A DNA stretch of 52,761 nt from contig JAIYAC010000011.1 in assembly GCA_027489245.1 (NCBI GenBank), forward strand, positions 1 to 52,761, in the 5' to 3' direction. Made by a program: the position numbers and the translations under genes. The stretch comes from Neisseriaceae bacterium (GTDB taxonomy: Bacteria > Pseudomonadota > Gammaproteobacteria > Burkholderiales > Chromobacteriaceae). Positions 34,260 to 44,216 of the stretch are shown piece after piece (position 1 is the stretch's first letter; each line of letters begins with the position of its first letter). Below the pieces are notes generated by a model. It was not told the DNA's origin, did no database searches, and was given only the letters and a program-made list of their open reading frames with translations.

Positions 34260-36737
34260 CTAGTTTGCGCGCAGCACTTCGCTGGGCGGGGTGTGCGTAA
34301 CGCGGCGCAGTAGCGGCCACGCCGCCAGCGCGACCACCGACCCACCGGCCAGCATGCCCAGCGGCAGCAGCCACAGATTCAGTGCCAGCGGCAGGTTAAA
34401 CAGCTGTACCGCCACCAGTGCGCCCAGCGCCATGGCGCCGCCACCGGCCATCAGCCCGGCCACGCCGCCCAGCCAGGCCAGCTCGGCCAGCAGCACGTTG
34501 CGCACCTGGCGGCGCGAGGCACCCAGTGCGCGCAGCAGCGCCACGTCGTACAGGCGCTCGTCGCGGGTGGCGGCCATGGCCGCCCACAGTACCAGCACGC
34601 CTGCGGCCAACGTTAGCGCGAACATGGCCTCGATGGCCAGCGCCAGGCGGTCGATCACCGCCCGCACCTCGCGCACGATGGTGCTGATGTCTACCACGGT
34701 CACATTGGGCAGCGCCGCCACCAGCCGGTTATTGAAGCCGGCGTCCGGCGCACGGTAGCTGGCGATGTAGCTGGCGGCCTGGCCACCCATCCAGCCGGAT
34801 GGCGCTACCACGAAAAAGTTGGGCTGAAAGCTGTCCCACGCTACCTTGCGCAGGCTGGTGACCGGCGCCTGCCAGGTCGTGCCGGCAATATCAAAGGTCA
34901 GCGTATCACCCTGCTTCAGGCGCAGGGTGTTGGCCAAGCCCTCCTCCAGCGAAAACTGCGGCGTGCTGCTGCCAGGCTGCCACCACTGGCCCGCCACAAT
35001 CTGGTTGCGCGGGTTGGCCGCATCGCGCCACGACAGGTTGAACTCGCGCTCCACCAGCCGCTGCGCGCGCTCGTCCTCGTAATCGGCGGCTTTTACCGGC
35101 TTGCCGTTGATGGCCAGCAGGCGTGCGCGGGTCATGGGCAGCGCGTCGGGCGCGCTGCGGCCAACCTTGGCAAACGCTTGCGCCAGCTGTGCGCGCTGCG
35201 GGGCCTGCAGGTTGATCAGGAAGGTGTCCGGCGCATCGGGCGGCAGCGAGCGCTGCCAGGCGCCGATCAGGTCGTCGCGCACCACGGTCAGCGTCAGCAG
35301 CGCCAACAGGCTGACCGACAACGCGGCGATCTGGATCACCGCCAGCCACGGCCGCCGTGCCAGGTTGGCCGCACCGTGGCGCCAGCCCACTGCGCCAGAC
35401 AGCGGTACCCGGCGCAGCAGTACCACAATGCCCCAGGCCAGCAAGGCCACCGCCGCCAGAAAGCCGCCCAGGCCAGACAGCAGCCACAGCGCCAGCGGGC
35501 CGTCGCCAATCTGCCACGCGGTAAGCCCCAGCAGAGCCACCAGCGCCAGCAACGGCGCCAGTAGCGAGCGGCTACCCGCAGGCACGTCAGCACGCAGCAC
35601 CGCCATGGCCGGTACGCGGCGCAGCGCCAGCAGCGGCGGCAAGGCAAAGCCGGCCAGCAGGATCAAGGCCGACAGCGGCCCGGTAAGCCACGCCAGCCAG
35701 CCTGGCGGCGGCAGGCCATCACCCAGCCATTGCCGCGCCAGATACACCAGCAGGGCTTGTACGCCAAAACCGGCCAGCGTCCCCAGCACACCCGCCAGCA
35801 GGCCCAGCCACAGGAACAGGCTGCCCCATACCGTGGCCACCTCGGGCGCGGTTTGCCCCAGCGCGCGCAGCACCGCCACGCTCTGCCAGTGGCGCGACAG
35901 GTAGCGCCGCACCGCCAGTGCTACGGCTGCAGCCGACAGCGTCACCGACAGGATGGCCGTCAGGCCGAGAAAGCGCCGCGCCCGCTCCAGCGCGCTGCGT
36001 ACTTCGGGGCGCGCTTCTTCGATGTCCTCCAGCCGCGTGCCGGGCTTGAGCTGCGGCGCCAGCCAGTCGCGGTAGGTCTTGACCTGCGCCGCCTCGCCCG
36101 CCAGCAGCAGGCGGTAGCGAATACGGCTGCCGTCCTGCACCAGGCCGGTGGCGGCCAGGTCGGCGTGGTTCAGCAGTACACGGGGGATAAAGTTGAACAC
36201 GTCGACCGCGCCGTCCGGCTCGCGCAGCACTTCGGCGGCCAGCACAAAGCTGCGGCTGCCCAGGCGCACGCTATCGCCCAGCTGCAGGCCCATCTTTTGC
36301 AGCAGGCGCGCATCGGCCCACACCTCGCCCGCCGCCGGGCTGTAGACGCCCTGCTTCACGCCCTGGCGGGTACGAATCTGTACCTCGCCGCGCAGCGGGT
36401 AGCCGCTGGCCACGGCTTTCAGGTTGGCCAGCACAGCTTGCTCGCGGGCAAACACCATGGACGGGAAGGTGGCAGTAGCCACCTGCTGCAGCCCCTGCGC
36501 CTGCGCGCGCTGCTGCCAGGCGGGCTCGGCCGGGGCGCGGCTGTTCACCACCAGGTCGGCGGCCAACAGCTGGCTGGCCTGCCGCGTGAGCGCGCTGTCG
36601 ATACGGTCGGCAAAAAAGGCCACGCTGCTCATGGCCGCCACCGCCACCAGCAGCGCCAGCGCCAGCACGGTAAGCTCGCCGGATTTCAGCTCGCGCCGCA
36701 GCAGGCGCCAGCCCATCAGCCACGATAGCCCCTTCAT
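34260..36737 (-). CDS. FtsX-like ABC transporter permease (YbbP family)
   Basis: 825 residues with a first helix at about 25-45 (ELTVLALALLVAVAAMSSVAFFAD), a large periplasmic MacB-like domain, FtsX helices around 255-440, a second periplasmic region, and a final FtsX block near 700-815 (LRALGASRRQVRNVLLAEL then three helices). The two-block layout matches E. coli YbbP. With the ATPase encoded just upstream it forms a MacB-type system that moves material from the inner membrane; the cargo is unknown, perhaps lipid or lysophospholipid given the adjoining tesA. Its ATG overlaps the ATPase stop (ATGA). Confidence 0.9.
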   Translation of the reverse strand: MKGLSWLMGWRLLRRELKSGELTVLALALLVAVAAMSSVAFFADRIDSALTRQASQLLAADLVVNSRAPAEPAWQQRAQAQGLQQVATATFPSMVFAREQAVLANLKAVASGYPLRGEVQIRTRQGVKQGVYSPAAGEVWADARLLQKMGLQLGDSVRLGSRSFVLAAEVLREPDGAVDVFNFIPRVLLNHADLAATGLVQDGSRIRYRLLLAGEAAQVKTYRDWLAPQLKPGTRLEDIEEARPEVRSALERARRFLGLTAILSVTLSAAAVALAVRRYLSRHWQSVAVLRALGQTAPEVATVWGSLFLWLGLLAGVLGTLAGFGVQALLVYLARQWLGDGLPPPGWLAWLTGPLSALILLAGFALPPLLALRRVPAMAVLRADVPAGSRSLLAPLLALVALLGLTAWQIGDGPLALWLLSGLGGFLAAVALLAWGIVVLLRRVPLSGAVGWRHGAANLARRPWLAVIQIAALSVSLLALLTLTVVRDDLIGAWQRSLPPDAPDTFLINLQAPQRAQLAQAFAKVGRSAPDALPMTRARLLAINGKPVKAADYEDERAQRLVEREFNLSWRDAANPRNQIVAGQWWQPGSSTPQFSLEEGLANTLRLKQGDTLTFDIAGTTWQAPVTSLRKVAWDSFQPNFFVVAPSGWMGGQAASYIASYRAPDAGFNNRLVAALPNVTVVDISTIVREVRAVIDRLALAIEAMFALTLAAGVLVLWAAMAATRDERLYDVALLRALGASRRQVRNVLLAELAWLGGVAGLMAGGGAMALGALVAVQLFNLPLALNLWLLPLGMLAGGSVVALAAWPLLRRVTHTPPSEVLRAN

Positions 36738-37429
36738 GCCTCACTCCGTGCCAGCACACCGGCGCTCAGGCGATACACGGCGGCGCAGCGTGCGGCCAAC
36801 GTGGTGTCGTGCGTTACCAGCACCAGCGCGGTGCCGGCTTCGGCGTTCAGCTCGAACAGCAGCTCGATGATCTGCTGGCCGGTGGCCGGGTCCAGGTTGC
36901 CGGTGGGTTCGTCGGCAAACAGCAGCGCCGGGCGCAGCACAAAGGCGCGCGCCAGCGCTACGCGCTGCTGCTCGCCGCCGGACAGGTGGCGCGGGTAGTG
37001 GTCTAGCCGGTGACCCAGGCCCACGCGCTGCAGCATGGCGGCGGCGGCAGGACGGGCGTCGGCACGGCCAGCCAGCTCTAGCGGCAGCATCACGTTTTCC
37101 AGCGCGGTAAACTGCGGCATCAGCTGAAAGTTCTGGAAGACAAAGCCCACCTGATCGCGGCGCAGCAAGGCGCGGCCGTCCTCATCCAGCGCGGAGAGCG
37201 GCTGGCCGGCCAGCCAGACTTCGCCGGAACTTGCGGCGTCCAGCCCTGCCAGAATCGCCAGCAGGGTGGATTTGCCGCTGCCGCTGGCACCCACAATGGC
37301 CACACTCTCGCCGGCGGCCACCGCCAGGCTGGCATCGTGCAGGATGGCCAGCTGCTGACCGTGGTAGCTTACTTGCCGGCTTACTGCCTGGGCGCGCAGA
37401 ATCGCGCTGTTTACCGAAGAGGATGTCAT
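36734..37429 (-). CDS. ABC transporter ATP-binding protein (YbbA/LolD type)
   Basis: 231 residues. Walker A GASGSGKSTLLAILAGLD, Q-loop FVFQNFQLMP, signature LSGGEQQRVALARAF, Walker B ALLFADEPTGNLDP and switch His VLVTHDTTLAA are all intact. The partner is the FtsX-like permease that overlaps its stop. The ATG at 37427-37429 overlaps the ATG of tesA (37428-37430) on the other strand. An in-frame TTG at 37441 would extend it into tesA. The ybbP-ybbA/tesA divergent order is the one known from E. coli. Confidence 0.9.
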   Translation of the reverse strand: MTSSSVNSAILRAQAVSRQVSYHGQQLAILHDASLAVAAGESVAIVGASGSGKSTLLAILAGLDAASSGEVWLAGQPLSALDEDGRALLRRDQVGFVFQNFQLMPQFTALENVMLPLELAGRADARPAAAAMLQRVGLGHRLDHYPRHLSGGEQQRVALARAFVLRPALLFADEPTGNLDPATGQQIIELLFELNAEAGTALVLVTHDTTLAARCAAVYRLSAGVLARSEA

Positions 37430-38033
37430 GTTGATGATCAAGCGCTATGTGTTGTTGGCCTGCCTGTTGGCCGCACCGCTGGCTCAGGCCGGCAAGATTG
37501 TGGTGTTCGGCGACAGTATTTCCGCCGCCTACGGGCTAAACCCGGCACAGGGCTGGGTAAGCTTGCTACAAAAGAAACTGGGGCCACAGCACCAGGTTGT
37601 CAATGCCAGCCTGAGCGGTGAAACCACCGCCGGTGGGCTGTCGCGCCTGCCAGCCGTGCTGCAGCAACACAAACCGGACGTGCTGGTGCTGGAGCTGGGC
37701 GGTAACGACGGCCTGCGCGGCCTGCCGCTAGGCGAGATGCAGACGAATCTGAACCAGATGGTACGCCTGGCGCAAGCGCAAAAAACCCGCGTGCTGCTGG
37801 TGGGCATGGCGCTGCCACCAAACTATGGCCCCGAGTACGGCAACAAGTTCCAGGGGGTATTCCGCGAGGTAGCCAGCGCGCGCAAGGCACCGCTGGTGCC
37901 CCTGCTGGTGAAGGGCTTCGAGCGCGACCTGGGCAAGTTCCAGCCGGATGGCATCCACCCTGCGGCCAACGCCCAGGGGCAGATGCTGGGTAATGTGTTA
38001 CCTGCCTTGCTGCCTTTGCTGCCGAAATCCTGA
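37428..38033 (+). CDS. tesA: Acyl-CoA thioesterase I / lysophospholipase L1 (SGNH hydrolase)
   Basis: 201 residues. Signal peptide (MIKRYVLLACLLAAPLAQA) is cleaved near residue 21. SGNH blocks: VVFGDSISAAYGL (nucleophile Ser), NASLSGETTAGGLSRLP (Gly), LELGGNDGLRG (Asn) and DGIHPAANAQGQ (Asp-x-x-His). Periplasmic, hydrolysing acyl-CoA and lysophospholipids. Start at 37428 is supported by AGAGG five bases upstream. It overlaps the start codon of the divergent ATPase gene. Confidence 0.95.
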   Translation: MLMIKRYVLLACLLAAPLAQAGKIVVFGDSISAAYGLNPAQGWVSLLQKKLGPQHQVVNASLSGETTAGGLSRLPAVLQQHKPDVLVLELGGNDGLRGLPLGEMQTNLNQMVRLAQAQKTRVLLVGMALPPNYGPEYGNKFQGVFREVASARKAPLVPLLVKGFERDLGKFQPDGIHPAANAQGQMLGNVLPALLPLLPKS

Positions 38034-38175
38034 CCCTGCCGCTGTTTTCTGCCAGGAACGCAGCGTTTCTGGCCAGGCTTTGCCACATTCATGACATAGC
38101 GGTTACGCTGGGGGTGGGCGCTATTGCCTGCCCGGCCTTGCAGCCGGCCCACCTCCCCTCCCACAAGGAACCGTC

Positions 38176-39393
38176 ATGTTGGCCGCACTCGCCCCCACCC
38201 TGGGGCGCAAACTGCTTTCCCCTTTCCGCGGCTTGCCCGCGTCTGTTTACATCCAGATTGCCGCCACCCTGATCAACACCATGGGCGGCATAGCCAAGCT
38301 GTTCCTGCCGCTGTTTTTCCTGGAGCGCTACCAGCTGCCCTACACCCAGATCGGCCTGCTGATGAGCTGCTACGGCCTGGGCATGTTTGCCGGCTCCTAC
38401 CTGGGCGGCGCGCTGACCGACCGCTACGACAGCCGCCACCTGGCTACCGCCTTGCTACTGGCCAGCGGCGTGCTCACCCTCAGCCTGGCGTTGCAGCTGC
38501 CGGTGTGGGTATACATACCGCTGCTGGTGGCAAGCGGCCTGGCCGACGGCAGCTTCCGCCCCTGCAATATGCGCCTGGTGCTGGAGCCTTGCTCGCCAGC
38601 GCAGCGCCCCACGGCGCAGGGGCTGTACCGCATGTCGTTCAACCTGGGAACCTCGCTGGCGGGTATTAGCGGCGGCCTGCTGGTGGCCTACGGCTACCAC
38701 TGGGTATTCGTGGCGCAGGGCTGTGCCAGCCTGCTGGCCGCACTGTGGGTGTGGGCCGCCTACCGCCGCCTGGGCGGCGCGGCGCCGCTGCATATCGCCA
38801 GCCAGCAGGCCGACGAAGGCCAAGCCTCGCCGTGGCGCGATGCGGACTTTCTGCGCTTCATGCTGGGTTTATTGCTGATCGTGGCGGTATTCGACCAGAT
38901 GTACGGCACCATGGGCCTGTACCTACGCGAGCACTACCAGCTGGGGCCGCAGTGGATCGGCTACCTGTTTACCCTCAACGGGCTGATGGTGGTGGGCCTG
39001 CAGGTATGGGTGGCGCGGCGCATCCACCGCTGGGGCATTGTGCGCTGCTCGCATGGGGCGGTGCTACTGCTGGGCGGCAGCTACCTGTTACTGAATATGG
39101 GCAGCCACATCGTCTGGCCCATCCTGGCCATGGTGGTGCTGACGCTGGGCGAGGTATTGCTGTCGCCTACGTGGTCTACCGTGGCCATGCAGTGCTCGGA
39201 AGGCCGCCAGCGCGGGCGCTACCTGGGCATTTACAGCGCCGGCTGGGGTGGCCGCACACTGTACGCCCCGGCCGCCGGTACCTGGTTTTACGGCCAATAC
39301 GGCGGGGCCATGCTGTGGTGGGCTTGTGCAGCCCTGGCCCTTATCACGGTGCTGATCCAGCACCGCCCGCTACAGCGCCTGCTGACACGCTAA
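38176..39393 (+). CDS. MFS transporter
   Basis: 405 residues with 12 transmembrane helices. The loop between helices 2 and 3 reads GGALTDRYDSRH, an MFS G-x-x-x-D-R signature, and the second half repeats the pattern. It resembles bacterial drug or metabolite exporters; substrate unknown. AAGGAA lies before the ATG at 38176. The start codon is directly fused to the word TTGGCCGCA (Met-Leu-Ala-Ala). Confidence 0.88.
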   Translation: MLAALAPTLGRKLLSPFRGLPASVYIQIAATLINTMGGIAKLFLPLFFLERYQLPYTQIGLLMSCYGLGMFAGSYLGGALTDRYDSRHLATALLLASGVLTLSLALQLPVWVYIPLLVASGLADGSFRPCNMRLVLEPCSPAQRPTAQGLYRMSFNLGTSLAGISGGLLVAYGYHWVFVAQGCASLLAALWVWAAYRRLGGAAPLHIASQQADEGQASPWRDADFLRFMLGLLLIVAVFDQMYGTMGLYLREHYQLGPQWIGYLFTLNGLMVVGLQVWVARRIHRWGIVRCSHGAVLLLGGSYLLLNMGSHIVWPILAMVVLTLGEVLLSPTWSTVAMQCSEGRQRGRYLGIYSAGWGGRTLYAPAAGTWFYGQYGGAMLWWACAALALITVLIQHRPLQRLLTR

Positions 39394-39411
39394 CACGGCA
39401 CGCCACCATGC

Positions 39412-39437
39412 AAAAAGCCCCGCTCATGCGGGGCTTT
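39412..39437. terminator. Bidirectional terminator between the MFS and peroxiredoxin genes
   Basis: AAAGCCCCGC and GCGGGGCTTT arms, 4-nt loop, A run before the stem (T run for the minus strand), 20 bp after the MFS stop. Confidence 0.8.
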
Positions 39438-39476
39438 GGCTTTGCTGCGGCCAACCTTACGGCTGGCGGTGCGGGA

Positions 39477-40091
39477 TTACAGGTCTTTGGCGTTCTCTGC
39501 CAGGTAGGACGCTACGCCTTCGGCGCTAGCGGTCATGCCTTTTTTGCCTTTGTTCCAGCCAGCCGGGCACACTTCGCCGTGCTCTTCGGTGAACTGCAGG
39601 GCGTCAACCATGCGGATCATTTCGTCCACGTTGCGACCCAGCGGCAGGTTGTTTACCACCTGGTGCTGTACCACACCGGCTTTGTCGATCAGGAAGGAGC
39701 CACGGAAAGCCACGCCACCGTCAGCTTCTACATCGTAAGCCTTGCACAGTTCGTGCTGGATGTCGGCAACCAGGGTGTAACCCACTTGGCCGATGCCGCC
39801 TTTTTCTACCGGGGTATTGCGCCATGCAGCGTGGCTGAACTGGCTGTCGATGGACACGCCGATCACTTCTACGTTGCGGGCTTTGAATTCGGCCAGACGG
39901 TGGTCAAAAGCGATCAGCTCGGACGGGCACACGAAAGTGAAGTCCAGCGGGTAGAAGAACACCACGGCGTATTTGCCGGCGGTGGCTTCCTGGAAGGAGT
40001 AGTTGTCTACGATCTGACCATCACCCAGTACGGCGGAGAAGGTTTTTTCACCAGCAAAAAACGGGGCTTGTTTGCCTACGAGTACGGCCAT
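39477..40091 (-). CDS. Typical 2-Cys peroxiredoxin (AhpC/Prx1 type)
   Basis: 204 residues. The peroxidatic Cys is in FYPLDFTFVCPSEL (about residue 55) and the resolving Cys in GEVCPAGWNKG (about 176), so this is a typical two-cysteine enzyme that reduces peroxides. AKNVEV-type and DGGVAFRGSFLIDKAGVVQH segments fit the AhpC/Prx1 class. The start at 40091 (MAVLVGKQ) has AAGGAG upstream; an extension to 40220 is non-coding. No reductase gene lies beside it. An AT-rich stretch at 40170-40265 should contain its promoter. Confidence 0.94.
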   Translation of the reverse strand: MAVLVGKQAPFFAGEKTFSAVLGDGQIVDNYSFQEATAGKYAVVFFYPLDFTFVCPSELIAFDHRLAEFKARNVEVIGVSIDSQFSHAAWRNTPVEKGGIGQVGYTLVADIQHELCKAYDVEADGGVAFRGSFLIDKAGVVQHQVVNNLPLGRNVDEMIRMVDALQFTEEHGEVCPAGWNKGKKGMTASAEGVASYLAENAKDL

Positions 40092-40277
40092 GAAGATCTC
40101 CTTGGGAAAACATTTATCGTGATAAGGCCGGTTTGCCCGGCTGCTGCGGCGGTTATAAAGCAGGCCTTCGCCTGGCTCAAATTGAAATTGCCAATTCCAG
40201 CCATAGCAGATGGCAATCACCGCTACGCTACAGCGCTTAAATGACGCCAGCGTGACCTTTTATCAAGTGGCCACCGC

Positions 40278-40308
40278 ATAAAAAACGGGCCCCGTCGAGG
40301 GGCCCGTT
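40278..40308 (-). terminator. Intrinsic terminator of aspS
   Basis: AACGGGCCCC (40284-40293) and GGGGCCCGTT (40299-40308) pair exactly around a 5-nt loop; on the minus strand TTTTTTA follows. Distance to the aspS stop is 28 bp. Confidence 0.85.
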
Positions 40309-40336
40309 GTTGCGCGGATACCGCTTGCGGCCAACC

Positions 40337-42130
40337 TTAGGCGGCGGGCTCGGCTTTCTGGCGCAGGCGCAGGTTCAGCTCGCGCAGCTGCTTCTCGTCT
40401 ACCGCGTTCGGTGCATTGGTCAGCAGACACTGTGCACGCTGGGTTTTCGGGAAAGCAATCACGTCACGAATGGATTCGGCACCGGCCATCAGGGTCACCA
40501 GACGGTCCAGACCGAAGGCCAGGCCGCCGTGTGGCGGGGCACCGAACTTCAGGTTATCCAGCAGGAAGCCGAACTTGTTCTGCTGCTCTTCCGGGCTGAT
40601 CTTCAGCGCGGCGAACACTTTTTCCTGTACGGCAGCCTGGTGGATACGCACCGAGCCACCGCCGATTTCCCAACCGTTCAGTACCATGTCGTAGGCACGG
40701 GCCAGGCACGCGCCCGGGTCGGTGTCCATCAGGTCTTCGTGGCCTGGTTTCGGGCTGGTGAACGGGTGGTGGCAGGCGGTCCAGCGGTCGGCTTCTTCGT
40801 CGTGCTCGAACATCGGGAAGTCCACAACCCACAGCGGGCGCCATTCGCGCACGAAGTAGCCGTCTTTCTCGCCACGCTCGTGGCCGATCTTGATACGCAG
40901 CGCGCCGATGGCTTCGTTCACTACTTTGGCTTTGTCTGCGCCAAAGAAGATGATGTCGCCGTTCTGGGCACCGGTACGCTCGATGATGGCTTGCAGGCCG
41001 GCGGCGGACAGGAACTTCACGATAGGCGACTGCAGGCCTTCTTCGTTCAGCTTGGTCACGTCGTTAACCTTGATGTAGGCCAGGCCTTTGGCACCGTAGA
41101 TACCGACGAACTGGGTGTAGTCGTCGATCTCTTTACGCGACAGGGTGGCGCCGTTCGGCACGCGCAGGGCCACGACACGGCCGTTGGCCATGTCGGCGGC
41201 GCCGCGGAATACCTTGAACTCTTCCGCCTTCATTACGTCGGTCAGCTCGGTAAACTTCAGGCTCACGCGCAGGTCCGGCTTGTCGGAGCCGTAGTAGAAC
41301 ATGGCGTCGCCGTAGGTCATGCGCGGGAACTTGCCCAGCTCCACGTTCATCACGTCGCGGAAGATTTCCTGCGCCATGTTTTCGGTGATGTCCATGATCT
41401 GGTCTTCGTTCAGGAACGAAGTCTCGATATCGATCTGGGTGAATTCCGGCTGGCGGTCGGCACGCAGGTCTTCGTCACGGAAGCATTTGGTGATCTGGTA
41501 GTAGCGGTCGAAGCCGGCCACCATCAGCAGCTGTTTGAACAGCTGTGGCGATTGCGGCAGGGCAAAGAATTCGCCCGGGTGTACGCGGGACGGTACCAGG
41601 TAGTCGCGGGCGCCTTCCGGAGTGGAGCGGGTCAGCATCGGGGTTTCGATGTCGATGAAGCCCTGTTTGTCCAGGTGATTACGCACACCCATGGCCACGC
41701 GGTAGCGCAGGCGCAGGTTTTTCTGCATGGCCGGGCGGCGCAGGTCGATGACGCGGTTGGTCAGGCGCACGTTTTCGGACAGGTTTTCGTCGTCGATCTG
41801 GAACGGCGGGGTCGCCGCGGTGTTCAGGATCTCGATGTCCTTGGCCAGGATTTCGATCTCGCCGGAGATCATTTTGCTGTTGGCGGTGCCAGCCGGGCGC
41901 TCGCGCACGATGCCGGTAATGGACAGCACAAATTCGTTACGGGCGCTATCGGCGGTCTTGAACGCTTCCGGGGTATCCGGGTCGATCACGACCTGCACCA
42001 GACCTTCGCGGTCGCGCAGGTCGATAAAGATCACACCGCCGTGGTCACGGCGACGATGGGCCCAGCCTTTTACGGTAACGGTCTGGCCGAGAAATTTCTT
42101 GTCGATAAGTCCGCAATAATCGGTACGCAT
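40337..42130 (-). CDS. aspS: Aspartyl-tRNA synthetase
   Basis: 597-residue bacterial-type class II enzyme. The OB-fold anticodon domain occupies about 1-105 ([25 protein letters not shown]), followed by class II motif 2 ([20 protein letters not shown]) near 220, a GAD insertion domain at about 300-400 and motif 3 ([13 protein letters not shown]) near 540. The start at 42130 (MRTDYCG) has AAAGG upstream. It is the third gene of the fmdB-DUF502-aspS order, separated from DUF502 by a 24-bp palindrome. Confidence 0.98.
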   Translation of the reverse strand: MRTDYCGLIDKKFLGQTVTVKGWAHRRRDHGGVIFIDLRDREGLVQVVIDPDTPEAFKTADSARNEFVLSITGIVRERPAGTANSKMISGEIEILAKDIEILNTAATPPFQIDDENLSENVRLTNRVIDLRRPAMQKNLRLRYRVAMGVRNHLDKQGFIDIETPMLTRSTPEGARDYLVPSRVHPGEFFALPQSPQLFKQLLMVAGFDRYYQITKCFRDEDLRADRQPEFTQIDIETSFLNEDQIMDITENMAQEIFRDVMNVELGKFPRMTYGDAMFYYGSDKPDLRVSLKFTELTDVMKAEEFKVFRGAADMANGRVVALRVPNGATLSRKEIDDYTQFVGIYGAKGLAYIKVNDVTKLNEEGLQSPIVKFLSAAGLQAIIERTGAQNGDIIFFGADKAKVVNEAIGALRIKIGHERGEKDGYFVREWRPLWVVDFPMFEHDEEADRWTACHHPFTSPKPGHEDLMDTDPGACLARAYDMVLNGWEIGGGSVRIHQAAVQEKVFAALKISPEEQQNKFGFLLDNLKFGAPPHGGLAFGLDRLVTLMAGAESIRDVIAFPKTQRAQCLLTNAPNAVDEKQLRELNLRLRQKAEPAA

Positions 42131-42184
42131 TGCAATGCCTTTGTGTTGAATTCGTTGATGGATTTCCAGACAGGGAGCGAAGCC

Positions 42185-42208
42185 GGGTTGGCCGCATGCG
42201 GCCAACCC
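42185..42208. repeat. Perfect 24-bp palindrome from two inverted GTTGGCCGC words
   Basis: The half-site GGGTTGGCCGCA is followed directly by its complement TGCGGCCAACCC. It lies two bases beyond the DUF502 stop and about 55 bp ahead of aspS, without a T tract. Head-to-tail order is opposite to the palindromes at 7556 and 52269, where the C side of the word is at the centre. Confidence 0.7.
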
Positions 42209-42210
42209 TG

Positions 42211-42864
42211 TCAATTTCGTTCGTCGCTTTCCTGTTTGCGCACGTCGGCGGGCGCAGGCGGGGCAACCACGCCCATGGAAATCACGTATTTCAGGGCTTC
42301 GTCCACGCTCATCTCTAGCTCGCGCGTGTCGCGCTTGTGCACGATGATGAAGTAGCCCGAGGTAGGGTTCGGGGTTGTCGGCACGTACACGCTGACAAAA
42401 TCCTCTTCACCCAGCTGTTGTTTGACCTGGCCAGCCGGGGTGCCGGTCTGGAACGCTACCGTCCAGGCGTCCTGGTGCGGAAAACGTACCAGCAGCGCCT
42501 TGCGGAACGCCTGGCCAGAGTCGGACAGCAGCGTGTCTGACACTTGTTTGACGCTGTTGTAGATGGTGCTGACCACCGGGGTACGGGTAAGGATCAGGTT
42601 CCACAGGTCCAGCAGCTTCTGGCCCAGCACGTTGGCCGCCATGAAGCCGGTACCCAGCAGAATGGCAAACGCCAGCACCACGCCCAGCCCCGGAATATCA
42701 AAGCCAAACAGGCTTTCCGGGCGCCACATGCGTGGCAGCAGGTTGATGGTCTGATCCAGCGTACCGATGATCAGGTTCAGTACCCATAGCGTTATCGCTA
42801 CCGGCAGCCAGATCAGCAAACCGGCAGCCAGGTAGCCGCGCAGGGTCATCTTGATATGTTTCAT
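42211..42864 (-). CDS. DUF502 family membrane protein
   Basis: 217 residues. Two membrane helices, about 9-31 ([24 protein letters not shown]) and 53-77 ([25 protein letters not shown]), precede a soluble region with [13 protein letters not shown] and [21 protein letters not shown], the typical DUF502 block. Function unknown. Gene order fmdB-DUF502-aspS is common in betaproteobacteria. GAGG precedes the ATG at 42864, which lies six bases beyond the fmdB stop, so the two are cotranslated or coupled. Confidence 0.92.
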   Translation of the reverse strand: MKHIKMTLRGYLAAGLLIWLPVAITLWVLNLIIGTLDQTINLLPRMWRPESLFGFDIPGLGVVLAFAILLGTGFMAANVLGQKLLDLWNLILTRTPVVSTIYNSVKQVSDTLLSDSGQAFRKALLVRFPHQDAWTVAFQTGTPAGQVKQQLGEEDFVSVYVPTTPNPTSGYFIIVHKRDTRELEMSVDEALKYVISMGVVAPPAPADVRKQESDERN

Positions 42865-42870
42865 AGGGCC

Positions 42871-43107
42871 TCAGGCGCAACCGCCACTGCCGCAACCGCC
42901 GCCACCACCACAGGCGGGGCCGCTGCCATTTTTGAAATCGGTGACATACCAGCCATTGCCTTTGAGCTGGAAACCCGCCGCAGACAGCTGCTTGCTGTAC
43001 TGGTTGCTGCCACAGGCCGGGCACTGGGCAATCGGGTCATCGCTCATTTTTTGCAGATGTTCCTTCTGTGCACCACAGGCTTCACAACGGTATTCATAAA
43101 TCGGCAT
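42871..43107 (-). CDS. FmdB family zinc-ribbon protein
   Basis: 78 residues. MPIYEYRCEACG and CPACGSNQ provide the two CxxC pairs of a zinc ribbon (residues about 8-32). A conserved FQLKGNGWYVTDFKN stretch follows, and the tail is Gly/Cys-rich (CGGGGGCGSGGCA). FmdB-like proteins are putative regulatory or nucleic-acid-binding proteins without a settled function. It is the first gene of the fmdB-DUF502-aspS run. Confidence 0.92.
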   Translation of the reverse strand: MPIYEYRCEACGAQKEHLQKMSDDPIAQCPACGSNQYSKQLSAAGFQLKGNGWYVTDFKNGSGPACGGGGGCGSGGCA

Positions 43108-43355
43108 GTTTTACCACTCCAACCACAACTACGATGACATAATCAGGTAAATATTGCAGTGCATCAAATCGCATCGCAATAAACAGGCTCATGATAATGG
43201 GGCCAGATGCACACAACGGCAAGCCTGAACCCGCACAAACGGGTGATTATATCCGACTGATACGCCAATACAAAAATCGGATTCATGGCGGCGCAACATA
43301 GGCGCTGCAGCATGGGGCACGCCACCTTCCATCGTTATCCGAACTGGAGTTTGCA

Positions 43356-44132
43356 ATGACCACATCCCACCTGCCGCTCGCCGGCAAACGCGGCCTGATT
43401 GTTGGCGTGGCCAACGAACACAGCATTGCCTACGGCTGCGCCAAAGTCATGCGCGAGCTGGGCGCCGAGATTGCCATTACCTACCTGAACGACAAGGCCG
43501 AGCGCTTTGTGCGCCCGCTGGCCGAGGGGCTGGATGCCAGCTTGATCCTGCCGCTGGACGTGCAGCAGGACGGCCAGCTGGACACCGTGTTCGATGCGAT
43601 CCGCGATAGCTGGGGCAGCCTGGACTTCGTGGTGCATTCCATTGCCTTCTGCCCGATGGACGACCTGCACGGCCGCGTAACCGACTGCAGCCGGGACGGC
43701 TTCCTGCAAGCCATGCGCGTATCGTGCTACTCCTTTATCGAAATGGCTCGCCTGGCCGAGCCGCTGATGGTGAATGGTGGCGCCCTGCTGACCATGAGCT
43801 ACTACGGCGCCGACAAGGTCGTAGAAAACTACAACATCATGGGGCCGGTAAAAGCGGCGCTGGAAAGCACCACCCGCTACATGGCTCACGAGCTGGGCAG
43901 CAAGGGCATCCGCGTGCATACCATTTCGCCCGGCCCGCTGAAAACCCGCGCGGCCAGCGGTATCGCTCACTTCGACAAGCTGATCGACGACGCCATCGAG
44001 CGCGCACCGCAAAACCGCCTGGTGAGCATTGAAGACATCGGCCAGACCGCCGCCTTCCTGGCGTCCGACGCCGCCCGCGCCCTGACCGGCGAGGTCACCT
44101 ACGTGGATGGCGGCTTCAACATCATGGCGTAA
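43356..44132 (+). CDS. fabI: Enoyl-[acyl-carrier-protein] reductase (FabI)
   Basis: NADH-dependent reductase of fatty-acid synthesis. 258 residues, SDR fold. GKRGLIVGVANEHSIAYGCAK is the FabI nucleotide-binding opening, VVHSIAF is conserved, and SYYGADKVVENYNIMGPVKAALES carries the catalytic Tyr and Lys spaced as in FabI (Y-x6-K). A C-terminal ALTGEVTYVDGGFNIMA is typical. CTGGAGTTTGCA precedes the ATG (GGAG). Its operon with an acyltransferase and a kinase suggests a role in acyl-phosphate or PHA-related metabolism rather than the only housekeeping reductase; this is inference. Confidence 0.93.
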   Translation: MTTSHLPLAGKRGLIVGVANEHSIAYGCAKVMRELGAEIAITYLNDKAERFVRPLAEGLDASLILPLDVQQDGQLDTVFDAIRDSWGSLDFVVHSIAFCPMDDLHGRVTDCSRDGFLQAMRVSCYSFIEMARLAEPLMVNGGALLTMSYYGADKVVENYNIMGPVKAALESTTRYMAHELGSKGIRVHTISPGPLKTRAASGIAHFDKLIDDAIERAPQNRLVSIEDIGQTAAFLASDAARALTGEVTYVDGGFNIMA

Positions 44133-44216
44133 GCCTGCTACCCGGCGTGGCAGGCCGCCTGCCGCGCCGGGTATTGGCAATGGCGGCACCCCACCCATAG
44201 CCTGAGGAACCGAGCC

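Noticed and set aside
40307..42355. Plus-strand frame of 682 codons opposite aspS
   Set aside because: It is rich in Val/His/Gln as expected for antisense of a GC-rich gene, and aspS is complete.
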